Shown here: positions 28,763-37,934 of the stretch, piece by piece
Numbering within the stretch: position 1 is the first letter of the stretch
Layout of the letters: each line of letters opens with the position of its first letter
NCBI GenBank assembly: GCA_035487355.1
Contig: DATHMF010000026.1
Location: 28,325-92,324 of the forward strand
Length of the DNA stretch: 64,000 nt
Source: Terriglobales bacterium
GTDB taxonomy: Bacteria; Acidobacteriota; Terriglobia; Terriglobales; Acidobacteriaceae
Direction of reading: 5' to 3'
Translations under genes and position numbers: made by a program
The notes under the pieces: generated by a model
The model's input: only the letters and a program-made list of their open reading frames with translations
Database searches by the model: none
Told to the model about the DNA's origin: nothing

Positions 28763-30270
28763 AAACTTCACGCCGCGAATTCCTGGCATTGAGCAGCGCG
28801 GCCCTGGTGGGGCTTTCGGTCAAGTCTGACCGGCAGATCGAAGGCGCTTTCGTCAATGATTCCTTCGCCCTGGGACACATGCTGCGAGACCGCGCGCCCT
28901 TCCCAAAAACTGTGAGGGTCGAGAAGCATCCGGTGGTGATTGTGGGCGGCGGTATTGCAGGCTTGAGCGCCGCCTGGCGCCTGAACAAACGGCGCTTCAC
29001 TGATTTCGTGCTGCTGGAGATGAATGAGCAAGCGGGAGGTAATTCGCGCTGGGGAGAAAACGAGATCACAGCTTATCCGTGGGGCGCACACTATGTTCCC
29101 GTTCCGGGAACGAAAGCAGTATACGTTCGCGAACTGTTTGAGGAGCTCGGAGTGCTCAAGAACGGCGAATGGGAAGAACGCTACCTCTGCTTTACGCCGA
29201 AAGAGCGGCTCTTCCTGCACGGCCGCTGGCAGGAAGGAATTGAGCCTGCCCTCGGTCTCACTCCCGAAGACAGAAGACAATTCCGGCACCTGGAACAATT
29301 GATTGGTGAATTTCGCGCAAGCGGAGAGTTCACCATCCCCATGGAACAGGGCCTCACTTCCAAATATGCATCGCTTGACCAGATCTCATTTTCCGATTGG
29401 CTGCATCAACAAGGGCTCAACTCGACAGTCCTGACCTGGTATATGAATTACTGCTGCCGCGATGACTTTGGCGCGCTGGCGGTGGACACATCAGCATGGG
29501 CCGGAGTCCATTACTTTGCGGCCCGAGAGGCGGAGGACAAGGGACCTATCACATGGCCGGAAGGAAATGGCTGGATCGTGCGCCGGCTGCTGGAGCGCGT
29601 TGGAAAATATATCCGGACCGCACAAGCGGTGCACCGCATTACGCCGCGTGGAAACAAGCTCAGCGTTTTTGCAGGAGAGACCGAATACCAGGCCGAAGCT
29701 GTGATCTTTGCGGCGCCAACATTTCTGGCCCCTTACTTGATCGAAGGCTTTACTCCGCTGCACGATTTTGAATACTCTCCGTGGCTGACGGCCAACATTA
29801 CCCTGGAGCGAATTCCAGAACGCCACAACCAGGAGCCGACCTGGGACAACGTAGTCATGAACTCACCGACCCTGGGCTACGTTGATGCCATGCACCAGAG
29901 CCTGCGCACCAACATTGAACGGACCGTCTGGACATTTTATTGGGCGCTGGCGGAGGGCACTCCTTCGCAAAATCGCTATCTGCTGCTGAATAAGGATTGG
30001 CAATACTGGAAGGAAGCAATTCTTAGCGACTTGGAGCGGGTGCATCCCGACATCCGTAGTTGTGTTTCACGCATTGACCTGATGCGGATGGGACACGCCA
30101 TGGTTCGTCCCAAAACGGGAGCCATCTTTTCCGCCGAACGCCGCAAACTCGCCCACCTTCACGGCCACATACTCTTTGCGAATTCTGACCTAAGTGGCTT
30201 TTCAATTTTTGAAGAAGCGCAATATCGCGGCGTGCGCGCGGCCGAGAAGACGCTCGAGATCGTCGGTTGA
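28759..30270 (+). CDS. Tat-exported FAD-dependent amine oxidase/oxidoreductase
   Basis: A 503-residue protein. The N-terminus [20 protein letters not shown] is a twin-arginine signal (SRREFL), so it is folded with its cofactor and then exported. The FAD Rossmann motif [15 protein letters not shown] lies at 61-75, followed by an [13 protein letters not shown] stretch. The C-terminal [20 protein letters not shown] is the second FAD block. This is the flavin amine-oxidase/phytoene-desaturase-like fold; with SpeD and SpeE in the same operon a polyamine or amine substrate is the natural guess, with H2O2 as by-product. TTG start overlapping the speE stop by four bases (TTGA). The amine-oxidase aromatic cage cannot be confirmed by eye. 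Confidence 0.82.
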   Translation: MKTSRREFLALSSAALVGLSVKSDRQIEGAFVNDSFALGHMLRDRAPFPKTVRVEKHPVVIVGGGIAGLSAAWRLNKRRFTDFVLLEMNEQAGGNSRWGENEITAYPWGAHYVPVPGTKAVYVRELFEELGVLKNGEWEERYLCFTPKERLFLHGRWQEGIEPALGLTPEDRRQFRHLEQLIGEFRASGEFTIPMEQGLTSKYASLDQISFSDWLHQQGLNSTVLTWYMNYCCRDDFGALAVDTSAWAGVHYFAAREAEDKGPITWPEGNGWIVRRLLERVGKYIRTAQAVHRITPRGNKLSVFAGETEYQAEAVIFAAPTFLAPYLIEGFTPLHDFEYSPWLTANITLERIPERHNQEPTWDNVVMNSPTLGYVDAMHQSLRTNIERTVWTFYWALAEGTPSQNRYLLLNKDWQYWKEAILSDLERVHPDIRSCVSRIDLMRMGHAMVRPKTGAIFSAERRKLAHLHGHILFANSDLSGFSIFEEAQYRGVRAAEKTLEIVG

Positions 30271-30449
30271 ACCGCGCACAGATCACAATTGACGACGCCA
30301 GCATGCAGTCGGTGCCGCTGCGCATCCAGGAGTTGCAGATCCAGCACTTCTATAAGGCCGATCCGGAGTATGGACGCGGCGTGGCGCAAGGACTAGGCCT
30401 CAACGTTGATAAGGTCATGAAACAGAAGCAAGAGAGCGCTGCAGATTAA
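30267..30449 (+). CDS. Mini-ORF resembling the C-terminal tail of catalase
   Basis: A 60-residue frame whose middle, [20 protein letters not shown], closely resembles the last segment of monofunctional haem catalases (catalase-related domain, ...[18 protein letters not shown]). No haem-binding or catalytic part of catalase lies upstream: the 5' part is the end of the amine oxidase gene. It starts at a TTG overlapping the amine oxidase stop by three bases; an ATG at 30302 is possible. It is either a small protein kept with the oxidase or the remnant of a deleted catalase gene. The coupling is notable because amine oxidation makes H2O2. Confidence 0.5.
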   Translation: MNRAQITIDDASMQSVPLRIQELQIQHFYKADPEYGRGVAQGLGLNVDKVMKQKQESAAD

Positions 30450-30464
30450 ACTGTAGTTTCAAAA

Positions 30465-30505
30465 CAGAGGGAGAGGAAGCCAGAGGCTTGCTCTCCCTTT
30501 GCAAT
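30465..30505 (+). terminator. Terminator at the end of the polyamine operon
   Basis: Long hairpin: AGGGAGAG (30468-30475) with CTCTCCCT (30491-30498), and inside it AAGCC/GGCTT around AGA, with one G-G mismatch; TTTGCAATTTT follows. It starts 16 bases after the mini-ORF stop. Confidence 0.65.
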
Positions 30506-30531
30506 TTTGAAAAGATTATGCAATCCAATCC

Positions 30532-31011
30532 CTAGGCCAGCATGCGTCCTTCGCGGGTAAGAGCTAACTCATTACATCTCTTGGCGAAGCGGGAGTACCA
30601 CTGCTGCTTGAACTCGCGCATGACTTCAATCACATCGCGGCCTGATATCTCCAAAGTTTTTCCGTCGATCTCGAGCCAGACAGAAATATTGGTGGCGCCA
30701 TGACCATCCGGCAGGAAAGAGATCCACTGCTGAACTATGTTTTGCATTTCGTGATGGATCCAGCCGATCCTGTTGGGCGGTGAAGAGCCGATGATTACAC
30801 ACTCAGTGTCGAATTTCAGGGGCCGGAGCATCTCCATGCTTACCCTGCTGCCGAGAACCCAAGGGTTTCCTTTTGTCCATTCAATTTCCCCGTAGGTACC
30901 GGGGACAAAAGAGTTCCAATTTTCCCAATCGGTGAAAACTCTCCAACAAAGGCCGGGATCGGCGCAGGTGTGAACGGTGAATTCGATTCGTTGCGGCAGT
31001 CGGCTGGGCAT
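30532..31011 (-). CDS. SRPBCC family protein
   Basis: A 159-residue cytosolic protein with the START/Bet v1-like fold pattern: FTVHTCADPGLCWRVFTDWE at the N-terminus, WNSFVPGTYGEIEW, central beta strands (IGWIHHEMQNIVQQWISFLP) and a long C-terminal helix (REFKQQWYSRFAKRCNELAL). The fold binds hydrophobic ligands; the ligand here is unknown. The frame is open to 31164, but that extension translates a dispersed repeat (31096-31124), so the ATG at 31011 is used. It converges with the polyamine operon. Confidence 0.75.
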   Translation of the reverse strand: MPSRLPQRIEFTVHTCADPGLCWRVFTDWENWNSFVPGTYGEIEWTKGNPWVLGSRVSMEMLRPLKFDTECVIIGSSPPNRIGWIHHEMQNIVQQWISFLPDGHGATNISVWLEIDGKTLEISGRDVIEVMREFKQQWYSRFAKRCNELALTREGRMLA

Positions 31012-31095
31012 GGTGCAAACTCGAGACTGGCCCGTAAATCTCAGGAGAATTATACAAGCGAAGACAAGCGCCAACCGCGCGGATTTAATAATTTC

Positions 31096-31124
31096 ACCAC
31101 GGAGGCACAGAGACACGGAGAAAA
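31096..31124. repeat. Dispersed repeat, family B
   Basis: ACCACGGAGGCACAGAGACA plus CGGAGAAAA. Related to 6112-6143, 8231-8267, 34859-34882, 46926-46965 and 56873-56894. Confidence 0.7.
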
Positions 31125-31175
31125 GCAAACACAAGCCTGTACTGCTGGAATGGCTGTAACACAAGCCTAGAGCTT

Positions 31176-33890
31176 CTATGCAACAAGAGTACCGGTGGGT
31201 TCGCCGGTTTCTGTTTTTAATTCGGGGTCTTTACTTTGCGCGTCTTTGGCGTCTTTATCTTTATCCTCTTTGTCTTTAGCTTTATCTTGAGGGCTGGGGC
31301 TTTGCTGCGGGAGGATTTTTAGCAGCTCTCCCAGCTTGATGAACAACTCGCGCCGGCGGGCGGATTTCTCCTGCTGGTCTTTCTTCTGTTCATCTGGTTT
31401 GTTCTCACCCGGTTGTTGCTGATTTTTTTCCTGTTCTTGCCTGGCTTGTTCCCGCTCGTCCGCGTGTTGGGCATTTTTTTGTTCAGCCGGTGGAGCAGAG
31501 AGTTTTTGCATCAATTCGTAATAAATGTTCTGCGCCTTCCAGAAATCCACGTAGAAGGGCAGCATGCACCCGAGTTCAACGGTGGCGACCGCTTTTTGCA
31601 GCACCAGCAAATCATCGGGCTGGGATTCGAGACGCTTCATGATGCGCTCCACGGCCACGCGCGTGGCGAACCCGAGCGAACTGGCTTCAAAGGAAACCTG
31701 GTCACGCTTGGCAGCCTCGAGCAGCATGGCCACCTGCAGCAGATCAGGCTCGGGGGCCTGCAGCGCATGGCGCAGTTGCTGGTTGAGCACGAATTCGGCG
31801 GTGTGATGAAACACTGGCGGCTGGGGCGCGCCCAGCTCGGCCACAAAGCGCATAAGAGGCGCGTGCTTCTCGTAAACCCTGCGGTAACTGGCCTCAGATT
31901 CCTGCAAGGTGGTTTCGAGGATGCTCTGCACAATGGCCCGGCGCTGCTCGCTGAACAACGATTCCAGCGAATACACCGGCCCGCCAAAGCGCTCGTGTAA
32001 CAGATCAAAAAGCGCGGGGTAATTCCCATTTTGGAAAGAAGCGGAGAACTCTTCGAGAAGGCTGTTGAAGCCGGTGGTCATGGCATGTAGATGCTGCACA
32101 CCTGCCTGCACATGATGATCGCCAGTATGCAGGACGGCAAAGCGCAAATGGGCTTCTTCGGTGGTAATGCGCGAGCGAATGTTCACCTCACCCATGACCA
32201 AAGTCGCCGGCCCGGAGCGGACTTTGTGAAACTCCCTGGGATCAATCTCGTAGCAGAAAGTATTGGTCTTGCTCTCGCTGGGCAAAAACATACAGCTCAG
32301 GGCGTAGTGTGCCCCGACGTTTCGTAAATCAACGACCGCAGGTTTGATCCATTGCCGGTAGATCACACCGGCATCGCCCAGATGCGGCAAGTTGCTGGGA
32401 GCTTCTTCCAGCATCGTTATAAAGTGGCTGTGCAAAGCCAAACCCGGGAACAGTTCTTCGCCCAGTTGAAGCGCGCGCGCGGCGTACCGCATAACCTGCA
32501 CAGTCTCAAGGCCGCTGACTTCATCGAAAAACCAGGCGCAGCTGGTGTACATGAGCATGAGATGGCGTTGCATCTCGAGCAGCTTGAGAACGGTGAGGCG
32601 CTGGGCAGCATCGAGCGGGCTGCGGGCGTGCTGCTCGAGAAAGCGATTGATATTGGAGAGCGAACGGTCGAGGACGATTTCAATGTAGGCATTGCGCGCC
32701 GCCCAAGGGTCGTGCAGCAGAGTGCCGGCCAGCTCCTCAAAGTGCTGGGCTAGTTTGTCGCGCAGCCAATCGAAGGCCTCGCGCAGCGGCGCGCGCCATT
32801 GCTGCCGCCAGCCGGGGCGCCCGGAGTTGCATCCGCAGTCGCTACGCCAGCGCTCGACGCCGTGAGAGCAGCTCCACGAACTTTTTTGCACGACCTCAAC
32901 CTGATGCGCGGGAGGATGGTGCTCGAGAAACTCGCCATAGTTGGTGAGCTTCACCGACTCGTGATTGGACAAACGGTTGATGGTATAGGCGAGCGCCATG
33001 TCTCCGTGGGGGTGGTGGTGGCCGTAGCTTTCTCCATCGGTGGCAACGTGCACGAGCTGCGACCAGGTGCGCTTTTCCGAGAAGCCTGAGAGAAAACGCT
33101 GCACGAAATTTTCACCGCTGGAGAGCAGATGCTCAAATGCGATGGCCTGCGAGATAGGCCCATCGTAAAAAAAGAGGTTGATCTTCCGCCCGGAAGGAAG
33201 AATGCAAAGATATGCACGGGAAGGATCAATGCTGGCGTGGTGAAGCTCTTTCCAGCGGCGTCCACCGATGCGGCGCACGCGCGCAGCCTGGCGCGGCGCA
33301 AGAATAGTAAAACGGATGCCAACTTCGGCGAGGACTTCTAACGTTTCGTTGTCCACCGCGGTTTCGGGGAGCCACATGCCTTCAGGAGCCCGTCCGAAGC
33401 GGCGTTCGAAATCACGAATCCCCCATAAGACCTGCGTCTTCTTATCGCGCAGGTTGGCCAGCGGCAGAATCATGTGGTTGTAGGCCTGGGCGATAGCTGA
33501 TCCGTGACCGCCAAAACGTTCGCGGCTTACGCGGTCGGCTTCAAGAATAGCGCGATAGATTTCGGGTTGCTGCAATTCCATCCAGGAGAGGAGCGTGGGC
33601 CCGAAGTTGAAACTGATGTTGGAATAATTATTGACGATGCGCTCGATGCGCTTTTCGGAATCCAGAATGCGCGAAGCGGAGTTGGGCGCATAACACTCGG
33701 CGGTAATGCGCTGGTTCCAGTCGTGAAAGGGATAGGCGGAGTCCTGGACTTCGATCTCCTCCAGCCAGGGATTCTCGCGCGGAGGCTGATAGAAATGCGC
33801 ATGAATACAGACGTACTTGCGAGTCTCGGGAGAAGCCCCGTTACTGGTGGAGGAGGGCGTCTCCGTTAACGGCTCATGTGAAGATTGCAT
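31176..33890 (-). CDS. GH57 family glycoside hydrolase with DUF3536 region
   Basis: A 904-residue protein, no signal peptide. The N-terminal GH57 barrel begins with YVCIHAHFYQPPRENPWLE (paired His of the family first motif). Candidate nucleophile Glu176 lies in GMWLPETAVD and candidate acid Asp285 in VATDGESYGHHHPHGD. The middle matches DUF3536 (WSCSHGVERWRSDCGCNSG), and a long helical region follows. The last 120 residues are a low-complexity Gln/Lys/Glu/Asp tail. GH57 enzymes act on alpha-glucans (amylase, branching or transfer); the specific activity of the DUF3536 subgroup is not established, but cytosolic glycogen metabolism is likely. Confidence 0.88.
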   Translation of the reverse strand: MQSSHEPLTETPSSTSNGASPETRKYVCIHAHFYQPPRENPWLEEIEVQDSAYPFHDWNQRITAECYAPNSASRILDSEKRIERIVNNYSNISFNFGPTLLSWMELQQPEIYRAILEADRVSRERFGGHGSAIAQAYNHMILPLANLRDKKTQVLWGIRDFERRFGRAPEGMWLPETAVDNETLEVLAEVGIRFTILAPRQAARVRRIGGRRWKELHHASIDPSRAYLCILPSGRKINLFFYDGPISQAIAFEHLLSSGENFVQRFLSGFSEKRTWSQLVHVATDGESYGHHHPHGDMALAYTINRLSNHESVKLTNYGEFLEHHPPAHQVEVVQKSSWSCSHGVERWRSDCGCNSGRPGWRQQWRAPLREAFDWLRDKLAQHFEELAGTLLHDPWAARNAYIEIVLDRSLSNINRFLEQHARSPLDAAQRLTVLKLLEMQRHLMLMYTSCAWFFDEVSGLETVQVMRYAARALQLGEELFPGLALHSHFITMLEEAPSNLPHLGDAGVIYRQWIKPAVVDLRNVGAHYALSCMFLPSESKTNTFCYEIDPREFHKVRSGPATLVMGEVNIRSRITTEEAHLRFAVLHTGDHHVQAGVQHLHAMTTGFNSLLEEFSASFQNGNYPALFDLLHERFGGPVYSLESLFSEQRRAIVQSILETTLQESEASYRRVYEKHAPLMRFVAELGAPQPPVFHHTAEFVLNQQLRHALQAPEPDLLQVAMLLEAAKRDQVSFEASSLGFATRVAVERIMKRLESQPDDLLVLQKAVATVELGCMLPFYVDFWKAQNIYYELMQKLSAPPAEQKNAQHADEREQARQEQEKNQQQPGENKPDEQKKDQQEKSARRRELFIKLGELLKILPQQSPSPQDKAKDKEDKDKDAKDAQSKDPELKTETGEPTGTLVA

Positions 33891-33973
33891 GACTAATACT
33901 ATTATCCACAGCTTACAGCATTTGGCACTGGTTAGCAGTCAGCACTCAAGTATTCAGCCAAAGACACCGCTCA

Positions 33974-34002
33974 CCGCGGATTTCACCGATTACGTGGATG
34001 AA
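33974..34002. repeat. Dispersed repeat, family A
   Basis: CCGCGGATTTCACCGATTAC plus GTGGATGAA. It ends at the first codon of the next reading frame, which casts doubt on that start. Confidence 0.65.
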
Positions 34003-34849
34003 TGGCATTTATAATCTCATTCCTGCGGGGTATTTCGTGACGGTGGTTGCTACAGAATGTCCGATTTGCAATGGCACGGGTTGGAAGCCGGTAACGGATT
34101 CCAGCGCCGACGTCTCTTCAGACGCGGCGAAACGTCCGGGGCGCGTGACCCGGTGCGATTGCATCCTCAAAAAGCGGACAGGACTCATGCTGCAGCAGGC
34201 GTACATTCCAGCGCGCTATGAGCATTGCGAGTTGCGGGAGTTCGTCACGAAAACTTCAGGAAGCAATCCGTCGCTGGAAGCTGCATTGCTGGCAGCGGAG
34301 AGCTTCGTGAAGGAATACCCGATAGAGAAAACCGGGCTACTGTTCATTGGACCCATCGGAGTGGGCAAGACGCACCTGGCGGTGGGAATTGTGCGCGAAC
34401 TGGTCCTGCAAAAAAGTGTTCCCTGCCTGTTCTATGACTACCGCGAGCTGCTGAAAGAAATACAGAACTCCTACAACCCTACCGTCAACACCACGGAGAT
34501 GGCCATTTTGCGGCCGGTGTTCGAGGCTGAGGTCCTGGTGCTCGACGAGCTGGGCGCGGTGAAGCCGAGCGAGTGGGTGTGGGACACGGTCAGCCTTATC
34601 CTTAATACCCGGTACAACGACAAGCGCACTACCATTATTACGACGAACTTTCCCGATCAGCCGCCGGCGATGGCCGATGGCCCCCGCGACTTAACAGCAC
34701 GTAATCAAGCCGCACGAGCAGTCCGCGAAGAAACCCTGGGTGACCGCATCGGCGAACGCATGCGCTCGCGGCTGCACGAGATGTGCCGCAAAGTCGAGAT
34801 GCAGGGCAGTGATTTCCGGCAGCGCGTGCGCAGTACAAGCCTTCGATAA
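33998..34849 (+). CDS. DnaC/IstB-like AAA+ ATPase with zinc-binding N-terminus
   Basis: A protein of up to 283 residues. Cysteine pairs CPIC and CDC (residues 21-24 and 53-55) form a probable zinc site. An AAA+ ATPase core follows with Walker A GPIGVGKTH (118-126), Walker B VLVLDELG (179-186) and a sensor-like TTNFP. The closest families are replicative helicase loaders (DnaC/DnaI) and IstB; no transposase is next to it, so a helicase-loader role is more likely than an insertion-sequence helper. The ATG at 33998 overlaps a dispersed repeat and lacks a Shine-Dalgarno sequence; GTG at 34037 (GGGG six bases upstream) would remove 13 doubtful residues. Confidence 0.8.
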   Translation: MNGIYNLIPAGYFVTVVATECPICNGTGWKPVTDSSADVSSDAAKRPGRVTRCDCILKKRTGLMLQQAYIPARYEHCELREFVTKTSGSNPSLEAALLAAESFVKEYPIEKTGLLFIGPIGVGKTHLAVGIVRELVLQKSVPCLFYDYRELLKEIQNSYNPTVNTTEMAILRPVFEAEVLVLDELGAVKPSEWVWDTVSLILNTRYNDKRTTIITTNFPDQPPAMADGPRDLTARNQAARAVREETLGDRIGERMRSRLHEMCRKVEMQGSDFRQRVRSTSLR

Positions 34850-34858
34850 ATAGTTTTT

Positions 34859-34882
34859 TACCACAGAGGCACAGAGAAGAAA
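34859..34882. repeat. Dispersed repeat, family B
   Basis: TACCACAGAGGCACAGAGAA plus GAAA, between the convergent DnaC-like and DUF2695 genes. Confidence 0.55.
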
Positions 34883-34889
34883 CCCTCAG

Positions 34890-35201
34890 TCAAGCACCTC
34901 GTACTATCTCTTCCCATGCTTCTTCTGCATTTGCGATGACTTCACAATCACAATAGCCACCATGTTCTTCCAACCATGTAATTACTTTTTGTAATGGCAA
35001 GCCAGCAGTCGAGAGAAATGCATGAGTATGGGTTAGAGTGTGATCACAAGCTGTTGCCGACAACTTCTCGTCAACATAGTCGAATAGCTCGTGCATTGCT
35101 GTGTTATTTAGAGGCAGACGTGCTCTTTCGATCTCACGTTCGCTTTGTTTGACTTGTCGGCTTAATAACTTGCATCGCTCTTTTTCTTCCTTGGAAGTCA
35201 T
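34890..35201 (-). CDS. DUF2695 protein
   Basis: A 103-residue cytosolic protein. The C-terminal part HAFLSTAGLPLQKVITWLEE and HGGYCDCEVIANAEE match the DUF2695 signature (WLEExGGYCDCEVLxN). The N-terminal 45 residues are a charged helix (KEEKERCKLLSRQVKQSERE). The start at 35201 has GGGGG six bases upstream; a longer reading to 35288 overlaps the end of the amidase gene and is rejected. Function unknown. Confidence 0.8.
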   Translation of the reverse strand: MTSKEEKERCKLLSRQVKQSEREIERARLPLNNTAMHELFDYVDEKLSATACDHTLTHTHAFLSTAGLPLQKVITWLEEHGGYCDCEVIANAEEAWEEIVRGA

Positions 35202-35244
35202 TTCTGCCCCCTTCAAACGAATACTGCACCTATGAGCGTGAAAG

Positions 35245-37197
35245 CTAGCCACCCATTTTGGGATGCTGCAAATGAAACCCCGTGGCATCCTGATAGGCTT
35301 TGGCCAAAGCGAGCATCTTAGCTTCGCCGTAGAGTTGACCCAAAAAAGTAAGACTCACGGGTGTGCCCGGGCCGCCTGGCTCCAGATCGCCGTTGTCGAG
35401 CACGTGGGGCACGGGAGCATCATCGCCGCGGAAACCGTTGGGCAGAATGACTGCCGGGTGTCCGGTAAGGTTGGTGACGACAAGTTGCGTGGTTCCGGTA
35501 GGAGCAACGATTACATCGAACTGGTCGAAAATTTTGGCCATGGCTTCGATCGCCATCATGCGAGCGCGGTTGGCCTGAATGTACTCGACCGCGGGGATGA
35601 AGCGTGCCGCACGGAATATATTGGGCCAGTCGTTTTTGGATTGTTGTGTAAGCAGCTTGTCACGTCCACTGCGGGTCAGATCATCAAATGCCGCGGCGGC
35701 TTCGGCGAGCAAAATTGCGCGCATCGCACCGTAAGGCAGATCGGGAAGCTCGACCGGAACAAGCTTCACGCCCATGCCGCGGAGCTTGGCGAGGGCGGCA
35801 TCGTTGAAGCGCTGATCGTATTCGAGGCGGAGACGGCCGCGCGCCGTGTCAGCGGCATCTTGCTCGCGTTTCTTTTTTTCTTCCGCTGAAAGTTCTTTTT
35901 CGTCTTTTGGTGGCTCCGGCGGCTTGGGCGGAGGCGGCAATTCAAAATCCTTCTTCAGATAACCCACACGTAGGGTGCGCCAGTTGAGACCAGCATCCCA
36001 GTTGAAGGCGGCGTTACGCACGGTGCGGTCGTGGCCATCGGGACCGTAGATTGCATTGAACACGATTGCACAATCTTCGACGGCGCGGCAGAGAACGCCG
36101 AGCTTATCCATGGTCCAGGAGAGGGCCATAGCGCCGGTGCGGGGCACGCGTCCGAAGGTCGGACGCAATCCGGTTACGCCGCAACGGGTGGAAGGCGAAG
36201 AGACGGAGCCGAGTGTTTCTGATCCGATGGCGAAGGCGACGCATCCGGCAGAGGTGGCTGAGGCCGAGCCTGCAGACGACCCGCTGGAGCCTTGCGCGGT
36301 GTTCCAGGGGTTGCGGGTCATACCTCCGAACCATTTATCGCCCTGAGCGAGAGCACCCAAGGTGAGTTTGGCAATGAGCACGGCACCGGCTGCATCGAGG
36401 CGCTGTACGACAGTGGCATCCTCGTCTATCACCTGGGTCTCGAAGCCGCCCGCGCCCCAGGTAGTGTTGTATTCCTTCACTGCAAGCAGGTCTTTGGCGC
36501 CCCAGGGCAGGCCGTGCAGTGGACCGCGATATTTTCCCGCTGCGATTTCGCGGTCGGCCTCTTTGGCTTTGGCCAGAGCGCGATCTTCGGTAAAGGTGAT
36601 CACAAACTTAAGCGTAGGATCGTAGCGTTTGAGGCGCTCCAGGTACATCTGGGTTAGCGCGGTGGATGAAACTTTTTTGCTCCTGACCAATTCGGCAAGC
36701 TGGGGCACGGAGTGGAAGGCCACATCTTCAATGTCCTTCGGCGCTGCGCTAGTGTGAACAGCGGGAGCGTGTGGGTTGAGTGCGCTGGAAAGTTTCATGG
36801 GCTGGCGAAGGGTGCTGAGCTTCATCCCCGAAGGCACAGGATCAAACACCAGCGCGGGCGCAACCTGGTTGGGAATGTGCAAAGCATAAACGGCATCGTA
36901 GCCTTTGACGTATCCGTTGAGCGAATCGAGCATCATGTCTTTGTACTCATCGGCGATGTGAACCCCGGCGATGGCGGCGGCATGATCAATCATGTCACGG
37001 GTGATGGGGATTTTTGGCTTTGCAGGTTTCGCGGCTGCGTCTTTTTGTTCTGTACTTTTTTGTGCGGTGTCTTTCTGTTCGGCGCTTTTTGGCTCGGCGT
37101 CTTTCTGCGCTGCGAGGGCCCAAAGCGTCCCAGGAAACAACGTGGTGGCCAGGCCAAAACGTGAGCAGACGGCAATGAGAGACCTGCGATCCAGCAT
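35245..37197 (-). CDS. Exported amidase-signature family protein
   Basis: A 650-residue amidase-signature hydrolase. The N-terminus (LDRRSLIAVCSRFGLATTLF) has a twin-arginine-like motif and a hydrophobic stretch, so export is likely. A low-complexity Lys/Ala/Glu/Gln linker (about residues 31-62) follows. The catalytic Lys235 lies in PWGAKDLLA, the cis-Ser near 305-308 in QGSSGSSAGSA and the nucleophile Ser331 in GSETLGSVSSPS. A Pro/Lys-rich insertion (PPPPKPPEPPKDEKEL) interrupts the second half. Substrate (an amide or ester) unknown. Confidence 0.88.
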   Translation of the reverse strand: MLDRRSLIAVCSRFGLATTLFPGTLWALAAQKDAEPKSAEQKDTAQKSTEQKDAAAKPAKPKIPITRDMIDHAAAIAGVHIADEYKDMMLDSLNGYVKGYDAVYALHIPNQVAPALVFDPVPSGMKLSTLRQPMKLSSALNPHAPAVHTSAAPKDIEDVAFHSVPQLAELVRSKKVSSTALTQMYLERLKRYDPTLKFVITFTEDRALAKAKEADREIAAGKYRGPLHGLPWGAKDLLAVKEYNTTWGAGGFETQVIDEDATVVQRLDAAGAVLIAKLTLGALAQGDKWFGGMTRNPWNTAQGSSGSSAGSASATSAGCVAFAIGSETLGSVSSPSTRCGVTGLRPTFGRVPRTGAMALSWTMDKLGVLCRAVEDCAIVFNAIYGPDGHDRTVRNAAFNWDAGLNWRTLRVGYLKKDFELPPPPKPPEPPKDEKELSAEEKKKREQDAADTARGRLRLEYDQRFNDAALAKLRGMGVKLVPVELPDLPYGAMRAILLAEAAAAFDDLTRSGRDKLLTQQSKNDWPNIFRAARFIPAVEYIQANRARMMAIEAMAKIFDQFDVIVAPTGTTQLVVTNLTGHPAVILPNGFRGDDAPVPHVLDNGDLEPGGPGTPVSLTFLGQLYGEAKMLALAKAYQDATGFHLQHPKMGG

Positions 37198-37277
37198 GCG
37201 TCCTCCAAATGTGTCTCAAGACTGAGGGTCTAAATGGATGGCCATTATAGAGCAGCCGTCACGATTCAGCACGGGGT

Positions 37278-37715
37278 TCAGCGGCACTTCATCAGGTTTG
37301 GCCGCCGGTCATAGGCGAGAGTAAAAGGTCCCAGCTTTTCTTTTTCCAGAACGACCGTGAGCGTCATGGTCTTCCCATCGGTGTGCCCTGTATAACGGGC
37401 CTGGCTGGCGCTGTCGTTTTCATTGTCACGCACCGGTCCGCCATGTTCCGCTGAGAAGGTCCCACTCAAATCGAAATTGCCCTTCCGGTCGGGCGTCACG
37501 GGTTGCGTGATCCGGCCATGCCCACAATCGAACTCGACCTCCGCGCCGCCCTTGGTTACTTCCAGAATTACGTGATCGCCGCCCCACGTACCGGTTGACA
37601 CAGCCTGTGTTTTTGCACTGGCGGTGGCATGAATGCAGGCAACCTGAAAGCCAGTCGAATGCCAGATCAGGACCAGGGCGAGCGAAAAACTGGGGAGTAA
37701 CGCAAAAAACTTCAT
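37278..37715 (-). CDS. Small exported protein of unknown function
   Basis: A 145-residue secreted or periplasmic protein. Signal peptide at about residues 1-22 (MKFFALLPSFSLALVLIWHS). The mature part looks like an all-beta lipocalin-like or avidin-like sheet: TWGGDHVILEVTKGGAEVEF, FDLSGTFSAEHGGPVR, ARYTGHTDGKTMTLTVVL. Cys at the DCGHG and C-terminal MKC positions may pair. I do not recognise a named family. Confidence 0.65.
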   Translation of the reverse strand: MKFFALLPSFSLALVLIWHSTGFQVACIHATASAKTQAVSTGTWGGDHVILEVTKGGAEVEFDCGHGRITQPVTPDRKGNFDLSGTFSAEHGGPVRDNENDSASQARYTGHTDGKTMTLTVVLEKEKLGPFTLAYDRRPNLMKCR

Positions 37716-37934
37716 GGCGGAACCTCTCGGAGACCATTCTGTATCTTAAATATCTTTAGTATAGGCCACACGCTATTGATCCATAGAACAACTTCATCAG
37801 ATTGGTCTCCTGATTGTTCTGATGGTTTGCTCTGACGACCCCACGGGTGCTGAAAAAGCTGTTGCCCACCCCCCTTCTGAACTGGTACCCTTCTTCGTCC
37901 CTCGATTCAATCTTTAGACTAGTTGGAGGCTCGG

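Noticed and set aside
33998..34849. An insertion sequence, suggested by the IstB/DnaC-like ATPase
   Set aside because: No transposase, terminal inverted repeats or target duplication around it; the zinc-binding N-terminus fits a helicase loader better.
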